Below are positions 45,644-54,894 of a stretch of DNA of 57,238 nucleotides, in pieces. Location: assembly GCA_041567315.1 (NCBI GenBank), contig JBFGCA010000015.1:1-57238 (forward strand), written 5' to 3'. How positions within the stretch are numbered: the stretch's first letter is position 1; every line of letters begins with the position of its first letter. Made by a program: the position numbers and the translations under genes. The notes under the pieces were generated by a model that ran no database searches, had not been told where the DNA came from, and worked only from the letters and a program-made list of their open reading frames with translations. Source of the DNA: JBFGCA01 sp041567315 (GTDB lineage: Bacteria; Acidobacteriota; Thermoanaerobaculia; Multivoradales; JAHEKO01).

Positions 45644-46786
45644 TTGCAGCCCACTCCCCGAGAGCTTTCCCCCGACCAGCGCCGCGCTTTCCTCGTCGGC
45701 CTCGTCCTGCCGGGCCAGCCCGGCTGGCTGGTCGAAGAGCACCTCGACGAGCTGACCGATCTGGTGCGCAGCGCCGGCCTCGAGGTGGCCGGCCGCGCCC
45801 TGCAACAGCGCAAGGCGCCCGACGCCCGCACCTTCATCGGCCGCGGCAAGACCGGCGAGGTGGCGACCGCCGCCGGTCATCTCGACGCCGACCTGGTGGT
45901 GTTCGACGACGATCTCTCGCCCAGCCAGGTCAAGAACCTCGAGGAGGAGCTGGACCTGCAGGTCATCGACCGCAGCGGGCTGATCCTCGAGATCTTCCAT
46001 CAGCGGGCGCGCACCCGCGAGGCGCGCACCCAGGTCGAGCTGGCGCGGCTGCGCTACCTGCTGCCGCGGCTGACCCGCCGCTGGTCCCACCTCTCGCGGC
46101 AGGTGGGCGGCATCGGCGTGCGCGGCGGCGAGGGCGAAAAGCAGCTCGAGGCCGACCGCCGGATGCTCCGCCGCCGGATCGAGCACCTGGAGCGGGACCT
46201 CGAGAAGATCGAGCGCACCCGGGCCATCCAGCGCCGCGGCCGGCGGCAGATCGCCCAGGTGGCGCTGGCCGGCTACACCAACGCCGGCAAGTCGACGCTG
46301 TTCAACCGCCTGACCCACTCCGACGCCCACGTCGAGGACCGGCTGTTCGCCACCCTCGACTCGCGGCTGCGGCGCGGCGGCATCGACGGCACCGGCCAGG
46401 TGGCGGTCTTCGCCGACACCGTGGGCTTCATCCGCAAGCTGCCCCACCACCTGGTGGCCTCCTTCCGCTCCACCCTCGGCGAAGTCGCCACCGCCGACCT
46501 GGTGCTCCACGTCGTCGACCGCAGCCACCCGCAGTGGCGCGACCAGCTCCAGGTCGCCGAAGAGGTGCTGGAGGAGCTGGGCGTCGAGCGCCGCCGCGTG
46601 GTCACGGTCTTCAACAAGAGCGACCTGCTGGGCGAGACCATCCGCCGCTCCGGCGACGCGCTGTGGGTCTCGGCCCTCACCGGCGACGGCGTCGACGAGC
46701 TCCGCGCCGATCTGCGCGGCCGCCTCGACCTCCTCGCCCACCCCCGCGCCGAAGCGCCCCCCGCCGAGCCCCTGGCGCTGCCGTAA
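45644..46786 (+). CDS. hflX: Ribosome-associated GTPase HflX
   Basis: A 380-residue GTPase. The N-terminal HflX domain has ARTFIGRGKTGEVATAA and DDDLSPSQVKNLEEEL. A long coiled coil (about 165-200, QLEADRRMLRRRIEHLERDL) precedes the G domain: G1 GYTNAGKSTLFN (about 209), G3 DTVGFIRKLPHHLVASF, G4 FNKSDLL, G5 VSALTGDG. It splits stalled ribosomes during heat stress and binds the 50S subunit. The start is TTG 45644; no better in-frame start lies upstream. Confidence 0.93.
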   Translation: MQPTPRELSPDQRRAFLVGLVLPGQPGWLVEEHLDELTDLVRSAGLEVAGRALQQRKAPDARTFIGRGKTGEVATAAGHLDADLVVFDDDLSPSQVKNLEEELDLQVIDRSGLILEIFHQRARTREARTQVELARLRYLLPRLTRRWSHLSRQVGGIGVRGGEGEKQLEADRRMLRRRIEHLERDLEKIERTRAIQRRGRRQIAQVALAGYTNAGKSTLFNRLTHSDAHVEDRLFATLDSRLRRGGIDGTGQVAVFADTVGFIRKLPHHLVASFRSTLGEVATADLVLHVVDRSHPQWRDQLQVAEEVLEELGVERRRVVTVFNKSDLLGETIRRSGDALWVSALTGDGVDELRADLRGRLDLLAHPRAEAPPAEPLALP

Positions 46787-46898
46787 GGCTCGGGTCCTTG
46801 AGGCCCGTTGCGTGCCCAGGCGGGCCCCGCCCCGGCCGGCCCCTCGCCACGAACTCTACGGACTGACCGACTGCCGCCGGTGCGGCCAGCGGGTTGCC

Positions 46899-46930
46899 AA
46901 GCCCGGCTTAGGGGCGTTACGCTCGGGCTT
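46899..46930. terminator. Inverted repeat in the hflX to repeat-protein gap
   Basis: AAGCCCG (46899-46905) and CGGGCTT (46924-46930) form a 7-bp stem with an 18-base loop, followed by a short T-rich stretch (TCGGCTTTT). It could be an hflX terminator or a 5' structure in the leader of the long gene, whose GTG lies 31 bases on. No riboswitch pattern is recognised. Confidence 0.35.
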
Positions 46931-46961
46931 TCGGCTTTTCCCAACATTTCGGAGGTCCAGC

Positions 46962-49900
46962 GTGAGCGCGATTCCCCCTCTCCGTCGTCTCTTGCCGTCC
47001 CTTTCGCCGGCGGTCCTGGCCGTTCTGGTGCTCACGCTGGCCCCGGCCGCCGCCGCTGCACAGGGCATTTCTGCCGGGTCGCCGCCGGCCGGCGCGCCCG
47101 AGGGGGGCCCGCCCATCCTCTTCACCAAGACCTTCTTCGACCCGGTCCCGGCCGGCGACACCGTCACCCTCCAGTTCGAGCTCATCAACACCTCCGGCTC
47201 CACCACCTACTCCTTCATCCAGTTCGTCGACGACCTGGACGCGACCCTCAGCGGCCTCGAGGCCCTGAACACCCCGCAGAGCGGCATCTGCGGGCCCGAC
47301 TCGTCGGTGGACGGCGTGGTGAGCCTCTTCTTCCAGGGTGGAGAACTGGGCCCGGGGCAGAGCTGCTCGTTCACCGTCACCCTGCGGGTGCCGCTGGAGG
47401 CGGCGCCGGGCAGCTACCTGAATCAGACCAGCGGCTGGTTCTCGGTGCCGTTCATCAGCCCGGCCCCGGTCGCCTCCGACAACCTGGACGTGACCGCCCC
47501 GGAGATCCTCACCAAGTCGTTCACCGACGACCCGGTGCCGGCCGGCTCGCCGGTCACTTTGCAGTTCACGATCCGCAACCCCGACCCCAGCAAGTCGCTC
47601 ACCGCCATCGGTTTCACCGACAACCTGTCGGCGGTGCTCCCGGGCCTGGCCGCGGTCGGGCTGCCGCAGACCGGCATCTGCGGGGGTGGCTCGACCTTGA
47701 GCGGCACCACCACCCTGACCTTTTCCGGCGGTAGCCTGTCCGCCGGCGCAAGCTGCACCTTCAGCGTGACGCTGAACGTGCCCGGTGGAGCCGGGGCCGG
47801 CGTCTACGCCAACACCACGAGCAGCGTCTCGGCCCTGCTGGCGGGCGCCCCGATCACGGGTGCGCCGGCCGAGGACGATCTCCAGGTGGGGATCCCGGGC
47901 CTCACCAAGGAGTTCACCGACGACCCGGTGCTGCCGGGAGACACGGTGAACCTCGAGTTCAGCATCAGCAACGTCGACCCGACGCAGGGGTACGGCGGCA
48001 TCGGCTTCGTCGACGATCTCGACGCGGTGGTCCCGGGCCTGGTGGCGCTCGGCCTGCCGATCGTCAACCCGTGCGGCACCGGCTCACTGCTGGTCGACGG
48101 CGGCGTCGAGGGCGGCGGCGGCGCCTCGGTCATCGAGCTCACCGGCGGCAACCTGGGCCCCGGCGGCTCCTGCACCTTCAGCGTCACCCTCGACGTTCCC
48201 GGCTCGGCGCCGGCGGGGGATTTCCTCAACCTCACCAGCCCGCTGTTCATCGGGTTCATCGATGAGAGCGCCCGCGTGTTCGAGGGGGAGTTCGCGGCAG
48301 GCGCGCCGGCCAGCGACTTCCTCCAGATCCTCGGGATCCCGGGCCTGGCCAAGGAGTTCACCGACGACCCGGTGGCCCCCGGCGACCAGGTGACGCTGGA
48401 GTTCACCATCGACAACAACGACCCGGTGCGCCGGGCGCGGAACATCGCCTTCACCGACAACCTGGGGGCGGCCCTGGCGGGGCTCTCCGCGCCGAGCCTG
48501 GTGGGAGACCCGCTGCTCGACGTCTGCGGTCTGGGCTCGCAGCTCGCCGCCGGCAGCGGCGGCATCAACCCCGCGATCCTCGAGTTCACCGGCGGCGACC
48601 TGCCGCCGGGCGCCTCGTGCACCTTCGACGTCCAGCTCCAGGTGCCGGGAGGCGCCCCGCCGGGGCTCCACACCAACACCACCTCGGCGATCACCGCCGA
48701 GGTCGGTGGCACCTCCGGAACGCCGGGAACCCCCGTGACCGGCGACACCGCCAGCGACGACCTCGAGGTGGCCGCGCTGCCGGTGCTGACCAAGACCTTC
48801 ACCAACGACCCGGTGGCGCCGGGCGGGACGGTGACGCTCGAGTTCAAGATCACCAACACCTCGACCGGCGACGCCGCCACCGACGTCGCCTTCACCGACG
48901 ACCTCGGGACCATCCTGCCGCCGGCCGGATTCGACGGTCTGGGCAACCCGATCCCCAACCCGCTGATCCCGCAGGGGCTGCCGCTCGCCGATCCGTGCGG
49001 CGCCGGCTCGCAGCTCACCAGCGACACCGGCGGCGGCAGCGAGGTCCTGACCCTGACCGGCGGCAGTCTGGCCGCCGGGGCCATGTGCACCTTCTCGGTG
49101 GTCCTCCAGGTGCCGGCCGACGCTCCGGCGGGGAGCTACCTCAACGTCACCGGCCCGGTCACCGCGACGATCGCCGCCATGGCGGTCCAGGGCAGCGCGG
49201 CGACCGACGCGCTCACCGTGGTCGCCGTGCCCCGGCTCTCCAAGTCGTTCACCGACGATCCGGCCGCACCCGGGGGCACGGTGACCCTCGAGTTCACGAT
49301 CACCCACTTCGAGGCCACCTTCGCCGCCACCCAGATCGCCTTCACCGACGACCTGACGGCGGTGATCGCCGGGCTGACCGCCACCGGGCTGCCGCTGACC
49401 GACCCCTGCGGGGCCGGCTCGCGGCTGCGCGCCCTGGGCGGCGATCCGACCAAGCTCGAGCTGTTCAACGGCAGCCTGGCAGCGAACGGCAGCTGCACTT
49501 TCGACGTCACCCTCCAGGTGCCGGCCGGCGCAACGCCCGGGAACTACCCCAACGCCACCAGCTCGATGACCGCGGTGGTCGGCGGCGTGCCGGTGACCCG
49601 CGGCCCGGCCGCCGACGACCTCACGATCATCGGCTTCCTGCAGTTCACCAAGGTGATCACCGGCAGCCCGGCGGTTCCGGGCGGCACGCTCGGTCTGCAG
49701 TTCACCCTGACCAACTCGGCGGCCGGTCCGGCGCTTAGCAACCTCATCTTCACCGACAGCCTCGAAGACGCCCTGATGGACATGACCGCCACGGGGCTGC
49801 CGCTGACCGACCCCTGCGGCTCGGGCTCGTCGCTCGTCGGCAGCGCCGGCAACAGCGTCCTGACCTTGATCGGCGGCAGCCTGGCGCCCGGCGCCTCGTG

Positions 49901-52900
49901 CACCTTCGGCGTCACCCTCAACGTTCCGGGCAGCGCCGTTCCGGGTCAGTACGTCAACGTGACCAGCGCCGTCAACGGCAACACCGAAGGCAACGGCGTG
50001 GTGGCGCCGCCGGCCTCGGCGCCGTTCGTGGTCGCCGACGTGCTGTCGCTGCTCAAGTCGTTCACCAACGACCCGGTGCTGCCGGGCGGCACGGTGAACC
50101 TCCAGTTCACGGCCACCAACGCGGGTCTCGATCCGATCACTTCGATCGGCTTCACCGACGACCTCCAGGCGGTGGTGGCCGGCCTGACGCCGATCGGGCT
50201 GCCGCTGGCCAACCCGTGCGGCGCGGGCTCACAGCTGTCGAACGTCGCCGGCACGCTCGTCCTGAGCAACGGCAGCCTGGCGGCCCAGTCCTCCTGCATC
50301 TTCTCGGTGAACCTCCAGGTGCCGGCCAACGCGCCGTTCCCGGCCACCCGCACCAACGTCACCAGCGTGATTGCCGGCCAGATCGGCGCCTCACCGGTCG
50401 AGGGTCCGCCGGCCACCGACAAGCTGCGGATCGCCGGCATCCCGGTGCTCGTCAAGCAGTTCACCAACGACCCGGTGGCGCCCGGCGGCACGGTCAACCT
50501 GCGCTTCACCATCACCAACACCAACGCCACCAGCCAGGCGACCGCGATCGCCTTCACCGATGACCTCGACGCGGTGATCCCGGGGCTGGTCGCAACCGGT
50601 CTGCCCAAGAACAACGTCTGCGGCACCGGCTCGCAGCTCACCGGCACCTCGGTGATCTCGCTCACCGGCGGCAACCGGCCGCCGGGCGGCAGCTGCACCT
50701 TCAACGTCACCCTCCAGGTGCCGGCCGGCGCCGCCCCCGGCAGCCACCCCAACACGACCAGCCAGTACACCGCCCAGGTGGGCGGCTCGCCGGTCACCGG
50801 TCAGGCGGCGACCGACAACCTGCAGATCGCCGCCCTGCCGCTGCTGGCCAAGGAGTTCACCGACGACCCGGTGGCGGCCGGCGGCCCGGTGATTCTCGAG
50901 TTCACCCTCACCAACACCAGCCTCACGCTGGCCGCCGCTGGCTTGACTTTCAGCGACGACCTCGAGGCGGTGCTCTCTGGGCTGGCCGCCACCGACCTGC
51001 CCAAGAGCAACGTCTGCGGGGCGGGCTCGCAGCTCAGCGGCACCTCGGTGATCACCCTCACCGGCGGCAACCTGGCCGCCGATTCGTCCTGCACCTTCTC
51101 GGCCACCCTGGCGGTGCCCGCCGCCACGGCCCCGGGCGCGTATCCCAACACCACCAGCACGGTGGCGGGGACCGTTGGCGGCGCTCCCGTCGAGGGCGTG
51201 CCGGCGACCGACGATCTCGACGTCTCGCCGGTGCCGCTCCTCGACAAGGCCTTCCTCGACGACCCGGTGGCGGCCGGCGACACGGTCGTGCTCGAGTTCA
51301 ACATCACGCTCGAGGAGTCGGCGGTGGGGGCCACCGACATCGGCTTCACCGACGACCTCGAGGCGGTGATTCCGGGCCTGGTGGCTCTGGGGCTGCCGAT
51401 CGCCGACGTCTGCGGGCCGGGCTCGCAGCTCACCGGCCCCTCGCTGCTCGAGCTCACCGGCGGCAACCTCGATCCCGGCTTCTCGTGCACCTTCGGGATC
51501 ACCCTGCAGGTGCCGTCCGGCGTCGCCTCCGGGGCCTATCCCAACCTGACCAGCGTGCTCACCGCCGACGTCGGCGGCGTCGAGGTGACCAGCCCGGCGG
51601 CGGCCGACGATCTCGACATCGCCGGTGCCCTGTCGGTCGCCAAGTCGTTCACCGACGATCCGGTGGTGCCCGGCGGGCAGGTGAATCTGCAGTTCACGCT
51701 GACCAACAGCGACCTCAGCTTCGCCGTCACCTCGATCTTCTTCACCGACGATCTGGAGGACACCCTGCCGGGCCTGACCGCCGTCGGGCTGCCGCTGGCC
51801 GATCCCTGCGGCGCCGGCTCGCAGCTCTCCGACGCCGGTGGCGGAGTCATCGCGCTGACCGGCGGCACCATCCCGCCGGGCGGCTCGTGCGTCTTCTCGG
51901 TCACCCTCGACGTGCCGGCCGGCGCCGCCACCGCGCAGTACCCCAACACCACCAGCCAGGCGACGGCGCTGATCGACGGCGCCCCGCTGACCGCGCCTCC
52001 GGCCCGGGACACGCTGATCGTCAGCGACGCCCTGGCGCTCAGCAAGTCGTTCACCAACGACCCGGCGAGCCCGGGCGGCACGGTCATCCTCGAGTTCACC
52101 GTCGACTACATCGGCGTCGGCTTCGACGCCCTCGACATCGCTTTCACCGACGACCTGGGCGCGGTGCTCAGCGGGCTGACCGCGACCGGGCTCCCGCTGG
52201 CCGACGTCTGCGGCGCCGGCTCGCAGCTCAGCGGTACCTCGGTGATCTCCCTGACCGGCGGCACTCTCGCGCCGGGCACCTCGTGCACCTTCCAGGTGAC
52301 CCTCGCCATCCCCTCAGCCGGCGTGCTGCCCGGCAACTACCTCAACGTGACCAGCGAGGTGACCGCCACCCAGGACGGCGCGCCGATCAGCGGGCCGGCG
52401 GCCCAGGACCGGCTGCGGATCGTCGCCGGCCTCAGGTTTCAGAAGCTCACCAACGGAGTCGACGCCGACGTCCCGCCGGGGCCGACCCTGGGGATCGGCG
52501 ACCCGGTCACCTGGGAGTACGTGGTCACCAACACCACCGGCGATACCCTCAACAACATCGTCGTCACCGACAACCAGGGCGTTTCGGTGAGCTGCCCGTC
52601 GACCAGCCTGGCGCCGGGCGCCTCGCAGACCTGCACCGGCAGCGGCGTGGTCCAGCCGGGGCAGTACAGCAACGTCGGCACCGCGTCGGGGATTTCTGGC
52701 ACCCGCTTCGTGGTCAACACCGACCCCAGCCACTACTTCGGAGTCGACCTCGCGCCGCCGCGGGTGGACAACGTCGACTCGGTGCTCGGCACCGGCGACG
52801 GCACGCTGGAGGAGTGCGAGGAGGCGCGGGTGGAGATCGTCCAGCTGCTGCTGACCTACAGCGAGGCGATGAACGCGGTCGCCGCCGCCGATCCGGCCAA

Positions 52901-53726
52901 CTACCAGTTGGTGGCCACCGGACCCGACAACGATCTGTCCACCCTGGCCTGCGGCGGGCCGGTGGGCGACGACGTCGCCATCCCCATCGTCGGCGCCTCC
53001 TACGACGGCGGCTCCAACACCGCGGCCCTCGATCTCGGGGTACCGCTGCTCGGTGCGGTGCATCGGCTGTTCGCCTGCGGGACCCTGTCCGACGCCGCCG
53101 GCAACGCGCTCGACGGGGACGGCGACGGCCTGGGCGGGGACGACTTCGTGCGCACCTTCCGGGTCGAGCTGGCCAACATCCTGGCCAACGGGCACTTCGA
53201 CTGCGACCTCACGCCGTGGACCATCGCCGAGACCATCCCCGGTGCCGTGACCCACAGCACCGAGGACGTGGACGCCTCGTCGGTGTCGGGCTCGGCCGAG
53301 GTCTTCAACCCCAGCGCCACCGGTCAGCCGGAGAGCTTCTCGCTGTCGCAGTGCGCGCCGCTGGCCGGCGGCTTCGCGCACGACGTCGAGACCCGGCTGC
53401 GGCTGGCGGCGGCGCCGGGCGACGAGGTCGTCCTGCGCCGGCTGTGCGACTTCTTCGGCCCGGCGGACTGCACGGGCGCGAGCCTGGGCGTGGCCTTCGA
53501 CATCTTCCAGTTCGGCGACACGGGGGGCGTCTGGGTCGGGCTGCTCGACTCCTTCGACCCGCCGCCGGCCGCCGGTTCGGCGCTCTGCACCTTCGAGATC
53601 CTGGCGCTGGCCGGCGAGTCGTTCGACGCCTTCCTGGACGACGTGGTCGTGCGCCCGAGCACCTTGATCTTCTTCGACGGCTTCGAATCGGGCGACACCT
53701 CGGCCTGGTCGGGGTCGGTGCCGTGA
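46962..53726 (+). CDS. Giant secreted Ig-like repeat protein with DGFESGD tail
   Basis: A 2254-residue exported protein. GTG 46962 has GGAGG six bases upstream; a signal peptide covers about 1-34. About thirteen tandem domains follow, 131-149 residues each, built on FTDDPVxPGxTVxLxF, then FTDDLxAVxPGL and GGxLxPGxSCTFSVTLQVP. Most domains have two cysteines (in CGAGSQL and SCTF), probably one disulfide each. They resemble DUF11-type Ig-like repeats. A different last domain (ITNTTGDTLNNIVVTDNQG-like) precedes a non-repetitive region and a C-terminal FDGFESGDTSAWSG. The inferred role is a surface or extracellular adhesin or scaffold. The gene is plus-strand and followed after 86 bases by another exported protein. 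Confidence 0.88.
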   Translation: MSAIPPLRRLLPSLSPAVLAVLVLTLAPAAAAAQGISAGSPPAGAPEGGPPILFTKTFFDPVPAGDTVTLQFELINTSGSTTYSFIQFVDDLDATLSGLEALNTPQSGICGPDSSVDGVVSLFFQGGELGPGQSCSFTVTLRVPLEAAPGSYLNQTSGWFSVPFISPAPVASDNLDVTAPEILTKSFTDDPVPAGSPVTLQFTIRNPDPSKSLTAIGFTDNLSAVLPGLAAVGLPQTGICGGGSTLSGTTTLTFSGGSLSAGASCTFSVTLNVPGGAGAGVYANTTSSVSALLAGAPITGAPAEDDLQVGIPGLTKEFTDDPVLPGDTVNLEFSISNVDPTQGYGGIGFVDDLDAVVPGLVALGLPIVNPCGTGSLLVDGGVEGGGGASVIELTGGNLGPGGSCTFSVTLDVPGSAPAGDFLNLTSPLFIGFIDESARVFEGEFAAGAPASDFLQILGIPGLAKEFTDDPVAPGDQVTLEFTIDNNDPVRRARNIAFTDNLGAALAGLSAPSLVGDPLLDVCGLGSQLAAGSGGINPAILEFTGGDLPPGASCTFDVQLQVPGGAPPGLHTNTTSAITAEVGGTSGTPGTPVTGDTASDDLEVAALPVLTKTFTNDPVAPGGTVTLEFKITNTSTGDAATDVAFTDDLGTILPPAGFDGLGNPIPNPLIPQGLPLADPCGAGSQLTSDTGGGSEVLTLTGGSLAAGAMCTFSVVLQVPADAPAGSYLNVTGPVTATIAAMAVQGSAATDALTVVAVPRLSKSFTDDPAAPGGTVTLEFTITHFEATFAATQIAFTDDLTAVIAGLTATGLPLTDPCGAGSRLRALGGDPTKLELFNGSLAANGSCTFDVTLQVPAGATPGNYPNATSSMTAVVGGVPVTRGPAADDLTIIGFLQFTKVITGSPAVPGGTLGLQFTLTNSAAGPALSNLIFTDSLEDALMDMTATGLPLTDPCGSGSSLVGSAGNSVLTLIGGSLAPGASCTFGVTLNVPGSAVPGQYVNVTSAVNGNTEGNGVVAPPASAPFVVADVLSLLKSFTNDPVLPGGTVNLQFTATNAGLDPITSIGFTDDLQAVVAGLTPIGLPLANPCGAGSQLSNVAGTLVLSNGSLAAQSSCIFSVNLQVPANAPFPATRTNVTSVIAGQIGASPVEGPPATDKLRIAGIPVLVKQFTNDPVAPGGTVNLRFTITNTNATSQATAIAFTDDLDAVIPGLVATGLPKNNVCGTGSQLTGTSVISLTGGNRPPGGSCTFNVTLQVPAGAAPGSHPNTTSQYTAQVGGSPVTGQAATDNLQIAALPLLAKEFTDDPVAAGGPVILEFTLTNTSLTLAAAGLTFSDDLEAVLSGLAATDLPKSNVCGAGSQLSGTSVITLTGGNLAADSSCTFSATLAVPAATAPGAYPNTTSTVAGTVGGAPVEGVPATDDLDVSPVPLLDKAFLDDPVAAGDTVVLEFNITLEESAVGATDIGFTDDLEAVIPGLVALGLPIADVCGPGSQLTGPSLLELTGGNLDPGFSCTFGITLQVPSGVASGAYPNLTSVLTADVGGVEVTSPAAADDLDIAGALSVAKSFTDDPVVPGGQVNLQFTLTNSDLSFAVTSIFFTDDLEDTLPGLTAVGLPLADPCGAGSQLSDAGGGVIALTGGTIPPGGSCVFSVTLDVPAGAATAQYPNTTSQATALIDGAPLTAPPARDTLIVSDALALSKSFTNDPASPGGTVILEFTVDYIGVGFDALDIAFTDDLGAVLSGLTATGLPLADVCGAGSQLSGTSVISLTGGTLAPGTSCTFQVTLAIPSAGVLPGNYLNVTSEVTATQDGAPISGPAAQDRLRIVAGLRFQKLTNGVDADVPPGPTLGIGDPVTWEYVVTNTTGDTLNNIVVTDNQGVSVSCPSTSLAPGASQTCTGSGVVQPGQYSNVGTASGISGTRFVVNTDPSHYFGVDLAPPRVDNVDSVLGTGDGTLEECEEARVEIVQLLLTYSEAMNAVAAADPANYQLVATGPDNDLSTLACGGPVGDDVAIPIVGASYDGGSNTAALDLGVPLLGAVHRLFACGTLSDAAGNALDGDGDGLGGDDFVRTFRVELANILANGHFDCDLTPWTIAETIPGAVTHSTEDVDASSVSGSAEVFNPSATGQPESFSLSQCAPLAGGFAHDVETRLRLAAAPGDEVVLRRLCDFFGPADCTGASLGVAFDIFQFGDTGGVWVGLLDSFDPPPAAGSALCTFEILALAGESFDAFLDDVVVRPSTLIFFDGFESGDTSAWSGSVP
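47117..52430 (+). repeat. Thirteen tandem coding repeats, period about 393-448 bp
   Basis: The start motif TTCACC(G/A)ACGACCC or a variant occurs near 47127, 47520, 47913, 48358, 48799, 49247, 49646, 50059, 50460, 50854, 51253, 51648 and 52048. The spacing falls in two classes, about 393-413 and 441-448 bp. The repeats are divergent enough at DNA level to suggest old duplication with selection on the protein. Confidence 0.85.
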
Positions 53727-53812
53727 GGGCGGGGGCGCGGAAGATGGCCACCGGACCGGCCGCGGATCGCCGGGGCCGGATTCGAGGCTCGAGACCAGGA
53801 GGGACCCCAACG

Positions 53813-54667
53813 ATGAGCACAGGTCGAGCACTCCGCGGTAGAGGACCGGCGGCTCAGCCGCCGAGCGCCGCCGGCCGGGCCGGCTTCGTGGCGCTCTGCC
53901 TCCTGCTGGTGGCGGGCGCGGCGGTGGGCCAGCAGCCGCGCTACGAGCCGCGCGAAGGGCCGTCCGGGCCGGGCGTCGCGGCGCCGCCGGGCGGCGAGGG
54001 CACCCTGACCCTGGTGCTCGACGACGGCACCTGGGAAGGCTCCTTCGGAGTCTCGGGTCAGGCCGCCGAGCAGTTCATGTGGTTCAACCAGTTCACCCCC
54101 AACCTCGCCGCCCCCTATCTGCTGGAGGAGATCCACGTGCTCTTCCCCCAGGTCCCCAACCTGGCGGCGGGTGACGCGGTCCAGCTGGTCGTCTTCGTCG
54201 ATCCCGACGCCGACCCGACCAACGGCGCCATCTTCCTGGCCGCGCTCGACGACGTGGTCCAGGCGGCGGACGGCAGCACCTTCTCGGTCTACGTCTTGGC
54301 CAGTCCGCTGCTGGTCGAGCAGGACGGCGACCTGCTGATCGGGGTGGTGCCTCGCTTCATCGTCAGCGGTGTGACGCCGCCCACCTTGCCGGCGGCGCTC
54401 GACTCCAACTCGAGCGCGGGCCGCTCCTGGTTCGCGATCTGGACCGGCGATCCACCCGACCCGCCGCTGCTGCCTCCCGACGACCAGCTGGCGCTCATCG
54501 ACACCATCCAGCCCGGCAACTGGCTGATCCGCGGCTTCGGCTCCTCGCCACCGCCCCCACCGCCCCCACCGCCGGCGCCGACCCTGCCGCCCTGGGCCTA
54601 CGCCATGCTGGCCGTGATGCTGGCCGTTACCGGCCTGCGCCTGCTGCGCGCCCGGCAGGGAGCCTGA
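53813..54667 (+). CDS. Exported protein with IPTL-CTERM-like C-terminal anchor
   Basis: A 284-residue protein; GGAGG lies about 10 bases before ATG 53813. A hydrophobic segment at about 24-38 gives a signal peptide. The middle is beta-rich (TLTLVLDDGTWEGSFGVSGQ and following) with no known domain. The C-terminus has a run of 11 Pro around residue 250, then APTLPPWAYAMLAVMLAVTG and basic residues LRLLRARQ. This is the PEP/IPTL-type tripartite tail (motif, membrane helix, basic end) used with exosortase-like sorting, but with PTLPPWA instead of PTLSEWG. It is probably cotranscribed with the giant repeat gene. Confidence 0.7.
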   Translation: MSTGRALRGRGPAAQPPSAAGRAGFVALCLLLVAGAAVGQQPRYEPREGPSGPGVAAPPGGEGTLTLVLDDGTWEGSFGVSGQAAEQFMWFNQFTPNLAAPYLLEEIHVLFPQVPNLAAGDAVQLVVFVDPDADPTNGAIFLAALDDVVQAADGSTFSVYVLASPLLVEQDGDLLIGVVPRFIVSGVTPPTLPAALDSNSSAGRSWFAIWTGDPPDPPLLPPDDQLALIDTIQPGNWLIRGFGSSPPPPPPPPPAPTLPPWAYAMLAVMLAVTGLRLLRARQGA

Positions 54668-54681
54668 GCGCTCTCGGAGCT

Positions 54682-54894
54682 TCCGGGTAGAGCAGGACCG
54701 TCGTCGGGCGCGGGCTGTCGCCTGACTCCTCGTGGCCTGTAACGCCCAAATCGGCAGCGCCTGAGCGGCCCTCACAGCCGATCTCGGCGTTGCGGCTCCT
54801 CGCCATAGTCCCGCTATGCCTGCGTCGCCGCGCCTTGACCTCGAAACCGAGGACTCGATCATCCACTACGCTTTCATCCGTTACGGTCCACTAG
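54682..54894. repeat. MITE-like repeat, family 1, second copy
   Basis: The region 54764-54835 is the reverse complement of the core in the complete copy, with hairpin CATAG-TCCCG-CTATG (54804-54818). A second hairpin, CCTCG-AAAC-CGAGG, lies at 54839-54852. The right end has ACGGTCCACTAG (54883-54894), similar to the terminal repeat; its CTAG overlaps the stop codon of the minus-strand PIN gene. The left end (near 54682-54695, GTAGAGCAGGACCGT) is degenerate, so that boundary is approximate. Confidence 0.65.
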
